A DNA stretch of 64,000 nt from Rhodoferax sp. WC2427 (GTDB lineage: Bacteria > Pseudomonadota > Gammaproteobacteria > Burkholderiales > Burkholderiaceae_C). The translations under genes and the position numbers were made by a program. The stretch spans positions 3,410,001 through 3,474,000 of the forward strand of contig NZ_CP162006.1 in NCBI RefSeq assembly GCF_040822085.1. The letters are read 5' to 3'. The notes under the pieces were generated by a model that had not been told where the DNA came from, did not search any database, and was given only the letters and a program-made list of their open reading frames with translations. Numbering within the stretch: the first letter of the stretch is position 1; every line of letters begins with the position of its first letter. Positions 8,651 to 20,073 of the stretch are shown here, in pieces.

Positions 8651-10069
8651 CTATTTTTGTAGCAAGCCTGTTTTGCGGCGCTGCAGGCCCCCCATCACGC
8701 CCAGGCCCAGCAGCACCAGCGCCAGGCTTTCAGGCTCGGGAATCTGCTGCTGGGTGAAGGTGGCACCCAGGTCGGCATCGCTGAGGGCAAAGACGAAGAT
8801 CTTGTTGTCGCCCGCCAGGCCCGGCACAAAGTCGTTGTCGTTGGCCACGTACAAGGTGTGCGACAGCACGCCGTCCAGGGTGATGTCGTCGCCGAACGCC
8901 AAGCCTTCGATCTTGGACGGGATCTGGTCGGCGGCAATGCCGTTGGCGGTGAGCACATTCACCAGGTCCAGCACCAGGGTCTTCTTGACTGCGGCGGCTT
9001 TCAGCGCGGCCTGGTCGGCGGCAGATCCGGTGAGGCTGCCCACGTCGGTGGCACCGGCCAGGTCGATGCGAAAGAGCTGCTTGACCACGGCGGTGCTGCC
9101 GTCGCCCAGGCCCTTGCCGTCGCGCTCGTCCACCAGGAACTGGTGGTTGTTCAGTGCCACGATTTCGCTCACGCCGGAGCCGGTGGTGAGCTGGTAGGCG
9201 TATTCGTGCGTGGCGCCGGTGGCGATGTCGATGGTGACGATGCGCACCATCTTGTTTTTGTCCTGCTCCAGCGAGGCCTGCATGATGCCGATCAGCGTGG
9301 TGCCGTCGGGCGAGATCGCCAGGCCTTCCATGCCCTTGTTGGTCACCCGGCCCGTGGTGTTGCCCGCGATTTCCACCGCGCCCTGGGCGCTGAGGGTGCT
9401 GATGGCCAGGTTGTTGGGCAGGGCAAAGGTTTTGAGACGCTGGCCGGTGGCGCGGTCGAACTGGTACACAAAGGGGCCGTATTCGTCCGAGATGAACACG
9501 CTCTTGCCGTCTTTGGAGACGCGCACCGCCTCGGGGTCGAGCCGGGCGTTGTTCGGGCTGGTGGAGGGCTGGCTGGCATCGAAATTGTCCGAGCGGCCGG
9601 TGAAGTAGTTGACCCCGGCGCTGTTCTGCACCGGTGCGCCGTTCGGCAGGCCTGCCGCCGTGCCGCTGCCGTAGACCAGCGGGCTGGCGCTGCTGAGCAG
9701 CGTGGTGGCGGTGAGCGTGGGGGTCAGGGTGTAGGGCAGCTTGCCCGAGGCGGTGGCCGCCAGGTCCAGCTTCAGGGTCTGGAAGCGGGCGATGTAGGAG
9801 GTGGTGTCGTCCACCTGGCTGTTGTAGGCGGTGGCGTTGGGGCCGCGGTCGGGCGTGGCCACAAAGGTGTTGCCACCGGCCCAGGCCAGGCCGGAACCCA
9901 GGCCGCCCAGTACATTGCCGGCCAGGCCGTTTTCCAGGGTGCCGGTCAGGCCCGACAGGTCGGCGCTACCGCCCAGGGTGCCGATGGCGATCAGCGTGGG
10001 CGTGGCCTGTGCGGCCGTGGCGGCGAACAACGAGGCAAGGACGAGCGAAAGGATGGAGGTGCGGTGCAT
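8651..10069 (-). CDS. Esterase-like phytase-domain protein with PEP-CTERM anchor
   Basis: A 472-aa exported protein. It has a signal peptide (MHRTSILSLVLASLFAATAAQA), then a body with the layout of the esterase-like activity of phytase family: TPDRGPNATAYN, LDPEAVRVSKDGKSVFISDE with YGPFVYQFD, GLAISPDGTTLIGIMQ, and KIEGLAFGDD. This is a beta-propeller of predicted phosphoesterase function. The C-terminus carries a PEP-CTERM sorting signal: PEPESLALVLLGLGVMGG, then the basic QRRK. Such proteins are processed by exosortase during export, usually in exopolysaccharide-producing bacteria. No exosortase gene is present here. There is no clear ribosome site, so the start is chosen by the signal peptide. 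Confidence 0.85.
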   Translation of the reverse strand: MHRTSILSLVLASLFAATAAQATPTLIAIGTLGGSADLSGLTGTLENGLAGNVLGGLGSGLAWAGGNTFVATPDRGPNATAYNSQVDDTTSYIARFQTLKLDLAATASGKLPYTLTPTLTATTLLSSASPLVYGSGTAAGLPNGAPVQNSAGVNYFTGRSDNFDASQPSTSPNNARLDPEAVRVSKDGKSVFISDEYGPFVYQFDRATGQRLKTFALPNNLAISTLSAQGAVEIAGNTTGRVTNKGMEGLAISPDGTTLIGIMQASLEQDKNKMVRIVTIDIATGATHEYAYQLTTGSGVSEIVALNNHQFLVDERDGKGLGDGSTAVVKQLFRIDLAGATDVGSLTGSAADQAALKAAAVKKTLVLDLVNVLTANGIAADQIPSKIEGLAFGDDITLDGVLSHTLYVANDNDFVPGLAGDNKIFVFALSDADLGATFTQQQIPEPESLALVLLGLGVMGGLQRRKTGLLQK

Positions 10070-10151
10070 GGTGCGTAGGGTTGGTTAACACCCGCAAGGA
10101 CGCTGCGGGCCAACCCGGCAGCGTAGGCACCTCCCGTGACCGTGTGATGAC

Positions 10152-11009
10152 TTACTGCCGCGCGGTGCGGATGTTGGCGGGCAGCGTGCCCGGGTGGCTG
10201 GTGCGGAACGGGTTGATGTCCAGCCCGCCGCGGCGCGTGTAGCGGGCGTAGACCGTCAGCTTGATGGGCTGGCAGCGGGTCCAGAGTTCCATGAAGATGC
10301 GCTCCACGCACTGCTCGTGGAATTCGTTGTGGTTGCGAAAACTCACCAAATATTTGAGCAGCCCGGCCTGGTCGATCTGCGGGCCGCTGTAGCGGATCTG
10401 TACGCTGCCCCAGTCGGGCTGTCCGGTGACCAGGCAGTTGCTTTTGAGCAGGTTGCTGGTCAGCACCTCGGACACCGGGGCTTCAAGCAGCGCGGCGCTG
10501 AGCAGCGTGGGGTCGGGGCTGTAGGTGTCGAAATCCATGTCCAGCCGGTCCAGGCTCAGGCCGTCGAGCTCGTGCACCGGTTCACGGTCAAACATCTCAG
10601 GCAGCAGGACACGCACGCCCACGCTGGCCGGTGTGTCGCTGCCGCGCCAGGCGGCTTCGCTGATGTCGGTGCGGATGCGGGCCTGCACCGCGGCGGCATC
10701 GGCAAAGCGGGTGTTGTTGAAGCTGTTCAGGTAGAGCTTGAAGGACTTGCTCTCCACGATGTTGGGCGTTTCGCAGGGCACGGTGATGTGCGCTAGCGCC
10801 ACCTGCGGCTTGCCGCGCAGGTTCAACCAGCTCAACTCAAACGCCGTCCACAGGTCGGCCCCGAAGAACGGCGTGGTGGTGTCGGTCAGGCCGATTTCGG
10901 CGCGCTTGGTGGCGCGGGGAATGGGGAACAGCAGCGAAGCATCGTACTGGTCGATGTAGGCCGAGGATTTGCCCAGCTGGGACTGGTCGGGGGTGTTGGC
11001 ATTGCTCAC
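10152..11009 (-). CDS. queF: NADPH-dependent 7-cyano-7-deazaguanine reductase
   Basis: Reduces preQ0 to preQ1 in queuosine biosynthesis, in the cytoplasm. 285 aa, the long two-domain (E. coli-like) type. The QueF signature [17 protein letters not shown] is at residues 86-102. The thioimide-forming Cys192 and the catalytic Asp199 lie in [20 protein letters not shown]. The C-terminal domain includes [13 protein letters not shown], whose conserved Glu/His residues bind substrate. The start codon is GTG, with AGAGAG upstream. The gene stands alone, with a hairpin repeat just upstream. Confidence 0.96.
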   Translation of the reverse strand: MSNANTPDQSQLGKSSAYIDQYDASLLFPIPRATKRAEIGLTDTTTPFFGADLWTAFELSWLNLRGKPQVALAHITVPCETPNIVESKSFKLYLNSFNNTRFADAAAVQARIRTDISEAAWRGSDTPASVGVRVLLPEMFDREPVHELDGLSLDRLDMDFDTYSPDPTLLSAALLEAPVSEVLTSNLLKSNCLVTGQPDWGSVQIRYSGPQIDQAGLLKYLVSFRNHNEFHEQCVERIFMELWTRCQPIKLTVYARYTRRGGLDINPFRTSHPGTLPANIRTARQ

Positions 11010-11029
11010 AGGGGTTTACTCTCTATTTG

Positions 11030-11070
11030 ATAGCTGCTCACGCTTATTGGACAAGCACAGGCAGCCTATT
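11030..11070. repeat. Dispersed intergenic hairpin repeat, copy 2
   Basis: ATAGCTGCTCACGCTTATT is followed by an imperfect complementary arm ending GGCAGCCTAT. It sits between the 3' end of the oxygenase gene and the start of queF (both on the minus strand). It belongs to the same family as the copies at 8613, 19959, 23827, 53245 and 62202. Confidence 0.65.
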
Positions 11071-11073
11071 TGA

Positions 11074-11928
11074 TCAATTAAATTCGTGCTGCCGCAACCA
11101 TTTGGTGGCGATCCACTTTTCGCCCGCCAGCACCGGCGCGCCGCCGTGCAGGCTCTGGCTGCAGGGGTGGGGCCGGTCGTAGCTGAAGAACACGGCGTTG
11201 CCGCGCTGCGGGGCCACTTCCAGTTGCACATCCGGAAACAACGTCGCACCGCCCAGCTCGGGGGACTGCAGGTAGATGATCAGCGTGGCCACGCGCTGGC
11301 CGCCGCGCTCCAGGATGTGGGGGGTGCCCGGCTCGTGCGGGTCAAAGTAGTCGTAGTGCGGCTTGTACTCCGCGCCCGGCTGGTACTGCAACACCTGCAG
11401 GCCTTCGCCATGGGTCTCGGGCCACTGCAGCAGGTGGGCGATGCGGGATTCGATGCGCTGGATGAGGGGGTTTTCGCCGCGCTGGAAAAACATGCCGTCG
11501 CTGGTGCGGTCGACGTGCACTTCTTCGCCGCCGCTTTGGGTTTCCACCGTCAGCGAGCGGCTCAGGCGCGGGCGCGCCAGTTCCACCAGCGCGTCGCATT
11601 CTTCGTCGCTGAGCAGGCCGCCCAGCACCACCAGCCGCGGAATGCGCAGCACCGACAGCACCGCCACCTGGCGGTCGCCCGCGTCCAGCCACAGCGGCGA
11701 GCCGTCCAGCGCAGGGCTGGGCACCGGGGCCGCTGCGGGCTTGGGGGCCTGGTGCTGGTGGGCGGCCATCGTGGCGTGCAGGGTGGCTGCCGCCACCGCT
11801 TCGTCCCAACCCGACGCCAGCATGGACGCCAGCACCACGTCGGGTGCAAACCCGGCATCGGCCTGCTCGACGATCCATTTGCGCAGCGCGGGGGTGGCGG
11901 TCTGTGCGGCGGCACCGGGTTTAGGCAT
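11074..11928 (-). CDS. 2-oxoglutarate/Fe(II)-dependent oxygenase, prolyl 4-hydroxylase-like
   Basis: A 284-aa protein. The C-terminal ~190 residues form a P4Hc double-stranded beta-helix with the iron ligands HYDYFD (His and Asp) and the distal His in SQSLHGGAP, plus the 2-oxoglutarate-binding basic residue in AGEKWIATKW. VDRTSDGMFFQRGENP is the typical lead-in. The N-terminal ~85 residues are Ala-rich and unassigned. ATG 11928 overlaps the yaaA stop by 8 bp and has GGAG six bases upstream; the earlier ATG at 11940 has no ribosome site. Bacterial members hydroxylate proline in proteins such as EF-Tu, but the target here is unknown. Confidence 0.88.
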   Translation of the reverse strand: MPKPGAAAQTATPALRKWIVEQADAGFAPDVVLASMLASGWDEAVAAATLHATMAAHQHQAPKPAAAPVPSPALDGSPLWLDAGDRQVAVLSVLRIPRLVVLGGLLSDEECDALVELARPRLSRSLTVETQSGGEEVHVDRTSDGMFFQRGENPLIQRIESRIAHLLQWPETHGEGLQVLQYQPGAEYKPHYDYFDPHEPGTPHILERGGQRVATLIIYLQSPELGGATLFPDVQLEVAPQRGNAVFFSYDRPHPCSQSLHGGAPVLAGEKWIATKWLRQHEFN

Positions 11929-12706
11929 GGGCGGCTCCATTGCGTCTAAACACCAGCCGGTCGGGCTCGGAGCGGGCCGCATCAAAACCATACCCCTCCC
12001 GATCGAAGCCCTGCAGCTGCCCGGGCAGGCTCAGGCGGTGCTCGGCGGCAAACCGTACCATCAGTCCGCGCGCGCGTTTGGCCATGAAGCTGATGACCTT
12101 GTACTGGCCGTTGCTGCGCAGCTCTTCAAACACGCACTCGACCACCCGGGCCTTGAGCGCCTTGCGGTCCACCGCCTTGAAATACTCTTGCGAGGCCAGG
12201 TTCACCACCACCGGCGTGGCATCGGCGCGCAGGCGCTGGTTCAGGTAGACCGATATCTGCGTGCCCCAGAACTTGTACAGGTTAGCCCCCTGCGGGTTGG
12301 CCAGCCGGGTGCCCATCTCCAGCCGGTAGGGTTGCATCCAGTCCAGCGGGCGCAGCACGCCGTACAGGCCGCTGAGGATGCACAGGTGCTCCTGCGTCCA
12401 GGCCAGCGCGTCGGCGGGCAGGCTGGCGGCGTTCAGCCCACCGTAGACATCGCCATTGAAGGCCAGTACCGCCTGCTTGGCGTTGCGGGCGGTGAAGGTG
12501 GGGCTCCAGGCCTGGTAGCGGGCCACGTTCAGGGCCGACAAGGCATCGCTGAGGTGCATCAGCTCGGCAATTTGCAGGGGTGACTTCTCGCGCAGCAGCG
12601 CAATCAACTGGGCCGACTGCCGGGTAAACAAGGGCTGGGTGTGGTGCTGGCCCGTGGCGGGCGTTTCAAAGTCCAGGGCCTTGGCAGGCGACAACAAAAA
12701 CAACAT
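11921..12706 (-). CDS. yaaA: Peroxide stress protein YaaA (DUF328)
   Basis: A 261-aa cytoplasmic protein with the DUF328 hallmarks: MLFLLSPAKALDFETP at the N-terminus, QAVLAFNGDVYGGL, LSGLYGVLRPLDWMQPYRLE and the C-terminal FDREGYGFD block. E. coli YaaA lowers free iron under peroxide stress and binds DNA. ATG 12706 was chosen because AAAGGA lies 9 bases upstream and the family begins with MLFLLSPAK; longer in-frame starts add unrelated residues. It is translationally coupled to the downstream oxygenase, an iron enzyme, which fits an oxidative-stress theme but is only suggestive. Confidence 0.95.
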   Translation of the reverse strand: MLFLLSPAKALDFETPATGQHHTQPLFTRQSAQLIALLREKSPLQIAELMHLSDALSALNVARYQAWSPTFTARNAKQAVLAFNGDVYGGLNAASLPADALAWTQEHLCILSGLYGVLRPLDWMQPYRLEMGTRLANPQGANLYKFWGTQISVYLNQRLRADATPVVVNLASQEYFKAVDRKALKARVVECVFEELRSNGQYKVISFMAKRARGLMVRFAAEHRLSLPGQLQGFDREGYGFDAARSEPDRLVFRRNGAAHA

Positions 12707-12884
12707 GGGCAAACATCCTTTGCCGCCATTATCGGACGCAACCCCGCAGGCGTGCCCGGGCCCCGCCTGCCGTTTTGCCCCCGGCATATAACAATCCAAG
12801 GGGAAGTGCTAGGATATTTGCACCCGCGTCCATTTATGGAACACCCCGCCCAGGCGCTGAGATGCCTTTATCTACCTGCGAAAA

Positions 12885-15848
12885 ATGACATCGCTCTCCA
12901 GCCAGTTACTGAGACGCGTTTTTGCATGGTATCTGGTGCTGGTATTGACGACTTCATTGGTGCAGCTTTATTTCGTATACCAATCGATAGACAAAAATAT
13001 CAGGGCGGAAATATTAAATATTGAAACAGCGTTTGTGCCCGGCATGCGGCAGGCTGTGTGGAATTTCGACCCGGAGATGATCGAGGTGCTGGCCAAAGGC
13101 GCGGCGCGGGCCTCGGTGGTTACCGGGCTGGTGGTGGTGGACAAGGAAGGCGTGGTCCAGACCACCCAAGGCCGGGTACCCACCACGGCCGACAACAGCG
13201 CCCTGCCCTTTTGGCAACGAACGGCAGTGCGCACCATCGCCCTGCAGTCCTTGGGCAGCGGCAACGGCAACACCAATGGCCTGGACGCCATTGGCACCAT
13301 CCGCATCTACACCCATTTTTCGGTGATTTTCGAGCGGCTGACCTCCAGTCTGCTGGCCTTGGCCACCAATGCCCTGCTGGTGGGCCTGGGGCTGTGGGTG
13401 GTGCTGGCCTTGTCGATCAACCGGGTGCTGTCGCGCCCGCTGGTGGCATTGACCCAGGCGGTGACCTCTCTGAATATGGCCGCCGATCCGTCCAAGTACC
13501 AGAACATCCCCTACCCGGACAAAAATGAACTGGGGGTATTGGTGGCGGCACTCAACAGCCTGTGGCTGCGCCTGCTGGAGGCCAAAGAATCGCTGGAAGC
13601 CACGGTCGACAACCGCACCCAGGAGCTCAAGGCCACCAGCCAGCAGCTGGCCCTGCGGGCCGGGCAACTGGAACGCAGCGCAGAGCAGCTGCGGCGCATT
13701 CTGGAAGACAGCCCGATTGCGGTACGTATCCTGACGCTGGACAAGAAATTTGTGTTTGCCAACAAGCGGTTTTACGACCTGTTCAATGGCGGCAGCAGCA
13801 CCGTCTCCCGCACCGACATGGAGTACATCTACAAAAACAAGGAAGACTATTACACCCTGGCCCGGATGATCCGCATCTCCGGAACGGCCGGCCCGCCGCG
13901 CCTGATGGAGTTCATCAAATCCGACGGCACGACGTTTTGGTCCATGACGACGGTGGTGAAAGTCCATTACGACGATACCGAATGCTCACTGGGCTGGTTT
14001 TTTGATGTGACCGAACTGCGCCAGGCCCGCGAAGCCGCCGAAGCCGCCACCGAGGTCAAAGCCAATTTCCTGGCCAATATGAGCCATGAAATCCGCACCC
14101 CCATGAACGGCATTATTGGTTTGAGCCGACTGGCGCTGAAAACCGATTTGAATCCCAAGCAGCTGGATTACCTCCAGAAAATCCAAAGCTCGGGCAACCA
14201 TTTGCTCGGCATCATCAACGATATTCTGGATTTTTCCAAAATCGAGGCGGGCAAACTCAATATCGAAAACATCGATTTCTCGCTGGGCCATATTCTGGAC
14301 GACATTGCCGACATGATGGCCGAGAAAGTCCAGCTCAAGGGGCTGGAGTTTTCGGTAGACATCGACGCAAGCGTGCCACCCGTGCTGGTCGGCGACCCGC
14401 TGCGGCTGCGGCAAATCCTGCTGAACTACTGCAACAACGCCCTCAAATTCACCGAGACCGGCCACATCCGGCTGGTCGCGCGCGGCAAGATGGCATCGGC
14501 CACCAGCGTGCTGTTGCGCTGCACGGTGGAAGACACCGGCATCGGCATGGCCCCGGCGCAGCAAAGCCAGCTGTTCCAAAGCTTTTCGCAGGTGGATGCG
14601 TCCATCACCCGGCGCTTTGGTGGCACCGGCCTGGGGCTGGCAATTTGCAAGCACCTGGCGGGGTTGATGGGCGGCTCGGTGGGGCTGGACTCCAGCCTGG
14701 GCCAGGGCAGCAGCTTCTGGTTTACCGCCCTGCTGGGGGTGGTCCAGGCCCAACCGTCGGCCAGCCCGCACACCGCCACGCCCGTGGCAGACGACAACCC
14801 TGCGAACCTGGCGGCTCTGGCAGGCGCGCGCATCCTGCTGGTGGAAGACAACGAAATCAACCAGATGGTGGCGGCCGAGCTGCTGCAGTCCACCGGGTTT
14901 GTGGTGGCGATTGCCGAGAACGGCCAGATCGCCGTAGACATGGTGCAGGCCCAGGCCTATGACATCGTGCTGATGGACATGCAAATGCCGGTGATGGATG
15001 GCCTGACGGCGACCCGCGCGATCCGCCAGATCCGCCGCCTCGACCACCTGCCCATCGTGGCCATGACCGCCAACGCCATGCAGCAAGACGCCGAGCGCTG
15101 TGCCGCCGCTGGCATGCAGGACTTTGTGACCAAGCCCATCGAACCGCTGCGCCTGTGGGCCGCCCTGCTGCGCTGGGTCAAGCTGCCGCAAGGCCTGGCG
15201 CGGCCGGTCGCCCCCGCGTCGGCAGTGGCGCTGGACACGCCAGAGCCCGAGCTGCCGAATGTGCCAGGCCTGGACATCGCTGCGGGCCTGAACCGCGTGG
15301 CGGGCAACCGCAAGCTCTACGCTTCGCTGCTGCAGCGCTTTGCCCAGGGGCAAAAATCCCTGGTGGCCCAGGTGCAGGCAGCGCTGGAGGCGGACGACTG
15401 GGCGCTGGCCGAGCGCCTGGCCCACACCGCCAAAGGCGTGGCCGGCAATATCGGCGCGCTACCGATCCAGCAACTGGCGCAACCGCTGGAAGCTGCGATT
15501 GCTGCGCGCAGCCCGCGCGCGCAGATCGATGCGCTCTTGCATGCCCTCGATGTGCCACTGCAAGCCCTGGTGGCCCATCTGGCCCATCTGGCCCCGCTCG
15601 ACGGCGCGGCAGCACCTGCAGCCCAACTCCACCCACCACCAGTGGATCCGCGGCAGGCACGCTTTTTGTGCGCGCAGCTCGAAACCCTGCTCCTGGACAG
15701 CGATGCCGACAGCATCCATTTTCTGCAACAGCACGCCAGCAGCTTGCGCCAGGTGCTGGGGACACAGTTTGAAGCTTTGGAAAAAACCATTGGGGATTTT
15801 GATTTCGATGCAGCCACGCAGTGTCTACAACACGCGATGAAGGCGTAA
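12885..15848 (+). CDS. Hybrid sensor histidine kinase/response regulator with HPt domain
   Basis: A 987-aa membrane phosphorelay protein of the BarA/ArcB type. It has an N-terminal membrane helix (~11-30), a periplasmic sensor of ~125 residues, a second helix (~155-180), HAMP, coiled coil, and PAS (~265-380). HisKA carries His401 in [12 protein letters not shown]. HATPase motifs follow ([27 protein letters not shown]). The receiver has Asp698 in [13 protein letters not shown], and HPt has His847 in [13 protein letters not shown]. All phosphotransfer residues are present, so it should relay to a separate regulator, none of which is adjacent. The next gene, a periplasmic binding protein 37 bp downstream, may present its ligand. 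Confidence 0.93.
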   Translation: MTSLSSQLLRRVFAWYLVLVLTTSLVQLYFVYQSIDKNIRAEILNIETAFVPGMRQAVWNFDPEMIEVLAKGAARASVVTGLVVVDKEGVVQTTQGRVPTTADNSALPFWQRTAVRTIALQSLGSGNGNTNGLDAIGTIRIYTHFSVIFERLTSSLLALATNALLVGLGLWVVLALSINRVLSRPLVALTQAVTSLNMAADPSKYQNIPYPDKNELGVLVAALNSLWLRLLEAKESLEATVDNRTQELKATSQQLALRAGQLERSAEQLRRILEDSPIAVRILTLDKKFVFANKRFYDLFNGGSSTVSRTDMEYIYKNKEDYYTLARMIRISGTAGPPRLMEFIKSDGTTFWSMTTVVKVHYDDTECSLGWFFDVTELRQAREAAEAATEVKANFLANMSHEIRTPMNGIIGLSRLALKTDLNPKQLDYLQKIQSSGNHLLGIINDILDFSKIEAGKLNIENIDFSLGHILDDIADMMAEKVQLKGLEFSVDIDASVPPVLVGDPLRLRQILLNYCNNALKFTETGHIRLVARGKMASATSVLLRCTVEDTGIGMAPAQQSQLFQSFSQVDASITRRFGGTGLGLAICKHLAGLMGGSVGLDSSLGQGSSFWFTALLGVVQAQPSASPHTATPVADDNPANLAALAGARILLVEDNEINQMVAAELLQSTGFVVAIAENGQIAVDMVQAQAYDIVLMDMQMPVMDGLTATRAIRQIRRLDHLPIVAMTANAMQQDAERCAAAGMQDFVTKPIEPLRLWAALLRWVKLPQGLARPVAPASAVALDTPEPELPNVPGLDIAAGLNRVAGNRKLYASLLQRFAQGQKSLVAQVQAALEADDWALAERLAHTAKGVAGNIGALPIQQLAQPLEAAIAARSPRAQIDALLHALDVPLQALVAHLAHLAPLDGAAAPAAQLHPPPVDPRQARFLCAQLETLLLDSDADSIHFLQQHASSLRQVLGTQFEALEKTIGDFDFDAATQCLQHAMKA

Positions 15849-15885
15849 GCTGTTGCAATTTGTCACCCACTCAAAGGAAATCGCC

Positions 15886-16626
15886 ATGCGCATCCCATTG
15901 GTTTCTCTGGTCCTGCTCGGCGCGGCGGCCGCGGGGCATGCGGCGGTGCAAATGGCCACGTTTCCCATTCCCGGGCATGTGGAAAGCGACACCAAGGGCC
16001 TGTTTATCGAGCTGGTCCGCGAAGTGGCCAAACAGGCGCAGACCGACATCCAGATCCAGGTCATGCCGCCACCCCGGGCGGTACAAGGCTTTTTGGGCGG
16101 CAGCTTCGGCGGCCTGTTTCCGGCGCTGGATGTCAACTTTGCGGCCAACCAGCCCATCGCCCGTACCAGCGAATCCATCGACTGCAAAGAAGATTTCGTT
16201 TTCACCAAAAAGGGCAGTCCGTTCCTGAAAACCCTGGCGGACCTGAAAGGCAAGCGCGTGGGCATCACCCGCGGCTACCCCTACGCGCGCGAGGTCACCG
16301 ACAGCAGCGCCTTCGCGGTCGAGACCGCCAACACCGACGAGGCCAACATCCAAAAGCTGGTGGCCGGGTACCTGGACGCCTTTGTGCTCGACGAAAAGAC
16401 CGGCCTCAAGGCGTTCGAGAAACTGGGCATGGCAGCGCAGATGCAGTACGCCGCCAAGGTGCCGGTGTCACGGCAAGACGTGTACTACGCGTTCCAGAAC
16501 ACCGCCGAGGGCAAAGACCTGGCCGACAAGTTCTCGCAGGCCCTGAAAAAAATGAAGCAGAGCGGCCAGTTCCAGAAGATCACCCAGGGCATCACTTTCG
16601 CCCACGGCTGCGCCAAGGCAAACTAG
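15886..16626 (+). CDS. Periplasmic substrate-binding protein (SBP_bac_3-like)
   Basis: A 246-aa secreted protein. Its signal peptide is MRIPLVSLVLLGAAAAGHA. The mature part has the type-II binding-protein pattern of polar amino-acid receptors: LADLKGKRVGITRGYPY in the hinge/second lobe and GQFQKITQGITF at the end. No permease or ATPase gene is adjacent. The gene follows the hybrid kinase by 37 bp with AAAGGAAA as ribosome site, so it is more likely a ligand-presenting partner of that kinase than a transporter subunit (inference). One Cys pair (ESIDCKED and HGCAKAN) may form a disulfide. Confidence 0.85.
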   Translation: MRIPLVSLVLLGAAAAGHAAVQMATFPIPGHVESDTKGLFIELVREVAKQAQTDIQIQVMPPPRAVQGFLGGSFGGLFPALDVNFAANQPIARTSESIDCKEDFVFTKKGSPFLKTLADLKGKRVGITRGYPYAREVTDSSAFAVETANTDEANIQKLVAGYLDAFVLDEKTGLKAFEKLGMAAQMQYAAKVPVSRQDVYYAFQNTAEGKDLADKFSQALKKMKQSGQFQKITQGITFAHGCAKAN

Positions 16627-16638
16627 ACCGAACGATCG

Positions 16639-17604
16639 TTATTTCTCGTACGCCACCAACCGTCGGCGTTCATCCTCGCTGAAATGGCTCTGCTGTAGCT
16701 GGGCCAAAGCCTGCTGGCGCTGGTCTTCCGAGCCCGTGCCTTCGGCGCTGAGAATGGCATTGCGCGCTGCCAGGTAAGCCGCCATGCGGCTCTGCCAGGC
16801 TTGCTCCTCGCGGTCCACCTCGGCCAGCCGCGATGCGGCCTGGGTGCCAAAAGCCTGGGACCGCATGCGGTAGACATCGTCGTCGCTGGCACCTTTGGCA
16901 CGCATGTCCAAAGCCTGCTGCTGGTTGTTGAGCAGAGCCTGGTTGGCGTTGCGATCTGCCAGCAAGGCCGCAGGCAGGGCCGCATCGAGTGCGGCGAGCT
17001 GGGACTTTTTCTGGGCCGCGCTCAGCCGCGCGTCCTGGTCGATAGCCAAGCGGGCCAGGGCATCCGCGTCATAACGGTCTTCAAAGCCAAACATCCCCTG
17101 CACCTCTTCGGCAGTGAAATAGCGCTCGCGCAACTGTTGCACCGCCAGCATCCGCTGGCGGATAGCCTGAACGCCGTTACCCGCCAACGCAGGGTCCTGC
17201 TCCAGCTCGACCAAGGCGCGCTTGAAAGCCAGGTACAGGCCCAACAGCCGCTTGGCATCCTGGGCCTGGGCGGGCGACAGGGCCAGGTCAAGCTCGTGGG
17301 CAATACGCTGGCGGATGGCTTCGGTACTCGCCTCCCCCACGGCACTCAGGTAGTAGTCGAACATCCGCACCAACTGCGTATAGGCCGCCGGGCTGGTCTG
17401 CATGCCTGCCACGCGCAGCGCCTGCAGATCGCCATCGGGCTGGGTGCCCTGCATGGAGGGCACGAAGGGTGCGCGCGCTCCGGGCACCGCCCCTGCGCTG
17501 GCAGCAACAGTCGGCGCATCCAGGCCGCCGTGCCGCCACCATACGACCGCAGCCACCGCCAGGACCCCTGAAACGGCCCATATCCCAACCCGGGCTTTCT
17601 GCAT
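16639..17604 (-). CDS. lifO: Lipase-specific foldase (lipase secretion chaperone)
   Basis: A membrane-anchored steric chaperone, 321 aa, that folds the cognate lipase in the periplasm. An N-terminal transmembrane anchor (IWAVSGVLAVAAVVWW) and a Pro/Ala-rich linker precede the catalytic foldase motif. That motif, RMFDYYLSAVGE at residues ~80-91, matches the RxxFDY(F/Y)CLSAxGE signature. A long, charged helical body follows, as in the extended arms that embrace the lipase. The gene begins 7 bp after the lipase stop, the normal lip-lif arrangement. Confidence 0.93.
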   Translation of the reverse strand: MQKARVGIWAVSGVLAVAAVVWWRHGGLDAPTVAASAGAVPGARAPFVPSMQGTQPDGDLQALRVAGMQTSPAAYTQLVRMFDYYLSAVGEASTEAIRQRIAHELDLALSPAQAQDAKRLLGLYLAFKRALVELEQDPALAGNGVQAIRQRMLAVQQLRERYFTAEEVQGMFGFEDRYDADALARLAIDQDARLSAAQKKSQLAALDAALPAALLADRNANQALLNNQQQALDMRAKGASDDDVYRMRSQAFGTQAASRLAEVDREEQAWQSRMAAYLAARNAILSAEGTGSEDQRQQALAQLQQSHFSEDERRRLVAYEK

Positions 17605-17611
17605 GGCGACC

Positions 17612-18874
<1,263 letters not shown>

Positions 18875-19840
18875 CTAGCGGCCTTTGCGGCTGCGCTTGT
18901 GCTGGTACATCAGCGCGTCGGCCTGGGACAGCAAGGCCTCGATGGGTTCACGGCCGTCGGGCGCGATCGGCACAATGCCGTGGCTGCAGGCAATCGCATA
19001 GCCGCTGTGGCTGAACTGGTTGCGCCGCTCCAGCGCGGCCAGCAGGCGCTCCACAATGCCCTGGGCCAGGTCGTGCGGGCAGTCAAACAGCAGCACCACA
19101 AACTCGTCACCCCCTAGGCGGGCCAGGACGTCGGAATCCCGAAAGCTGCGCCGCATCTGGTCGGCAAAAGCCAGCAGGGCCTTGTCGCCCTCGGCGTGGC
19201 CAAAGTTGTCGTTGATGGCCTTGAACTTGTCCAGGTCAAAAAACACCAGCGCACACGGCAAGGCCTTGCGCGCGGCCAGGTGCAGCGCGTGCTGTGCCAG
19301 CGCCAAAAAGCCGCGCCGGTTGTGCAGGCGGGTCAACTCGTCCAGCGTGGCCAGTTGGTAGGTGGAGATTTCTTGCTCCACGATGGCGGCCAGGTCACCC
19401 AGTAGCTGGACGTCTTCCTCGCCAAAGCGGCGCGGCTGCGGGTCCAGCAGGCACAGCGTGCCCAGCGTGCTGCCGTTCGTGGCCCGCAACGGCCAGCCCG
19501 CGTAAAACCGCACGTGGGGCGCACCGGTGACCAGCGGATTGTCAAAAAACCGCAGGTCGCTTTTCGCATCGGATACCACCAACAGCTTGTCGCCCAAAAT
19601 GGCGTGGCCGCAAAAGGAAATGTCGCGCGGTGTCTCCTTGGCGTCCAGACCTTGGGCCGACTTGAACCACTGGCGGTTTTCGTCCACCAGGCTGACCAGC
19701 GCAATCGACACGCCAAACATGCGCCGGGCCATGCGGGTCAGGCGGTCGAAGCGATCTTCGGGCGGGGTGTCGAGCAGGTTGAGCGAATGCAGGGTACTCA
19801 GCCGAAACGGCTCGTGGGACGGGATGGCAGGCTTGATCAT
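18875..19840 (-). CDS. GAF-GGDEF diguanylate cyclase
   Basis: A 321-aa cytoplasmic c-di-GMP synthase. The N-terminal GAF domain (~25-155) shows SLVDENRQWFKSAQGLDAKE and DISFCGHAIL, the common layout of GAF sensors in this architecture. The C-terminal GGDEF domain has the substrate motif FFDLDKFKAINDNFGH and an intact GGDEF active site. It is preceded by RDSD exactly five residues upstream, so a product-inhibition I-site (RxxD) is present. It should therefore be catalytically active and feedback regulated. The ligand of the GAF domain is unknown. The start is MIKPAIPSHEPFR, with GGAC.TTTCC upstream only weakly matching a ribosome site. Confidence 0.92.
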   Translation of the reverse strand: MIKPAIPSHEPFRLSTLHSLNLLDTPPEDRFDRLTRMARRMFGVSIALVSLVDENRQWFKSAQGLDAKETPRDISFCGHAILGDKLLVVSDAKSDLRFFDNPLVTGAPHVRFYAGWPLRATNGSTLGTLCLLDPQPRRFGEEDVQLLGDLAAIVEQEISTYQLATLDELTRLHNRRGFLALAQHALHLAARKALPCALVFFDLDKFKAINDNFGHAEGDKALLAFADQMRRSFRDSDVLARLGGDEFVVLLFDCPHDLAQGIVERLLAALERRNQFSHSGYAIACSHGIVPIAPDGREPIEALLSQADALMYQHKRSRKGR

Positions 19841-19958
19841 GGAAAGTCCTTCTGCAAAGGGCCCAGGTCACCACGGCGTGGCCCGCGGGTTATACGCTAC
19901 TTTCCCCCCAATGCCCCATGCAAACACACTTGACCTTGCCGAGAAAATTTATAAGAAA

Positions 19959-19997
19959 AGTGCCTCTTGCGCTTATTCTTAGAGCGTGAGCAGCTAC
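19959..19997. repeat. Dispersed intergenic hairpin repeat, copy 3
   Basis: AGTGCCTCTTGCGCTTATT, then AGAGCGTGAGCAGCTACT, followed by a second small palindrome (AGCTAC..TTATAGC). It lies in the 233-bp divergent region between the GGDEF gene and valS, upstream of both promoters. Confidence 0.6.
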
Positions 19998-20073
19998 TTA
20001 ACTTATAGCAATGCGGAACCCCACAACCCTGCCCGGTAAAATCGCGCCCTTCCAGAAAGAACCCCGATAGACC

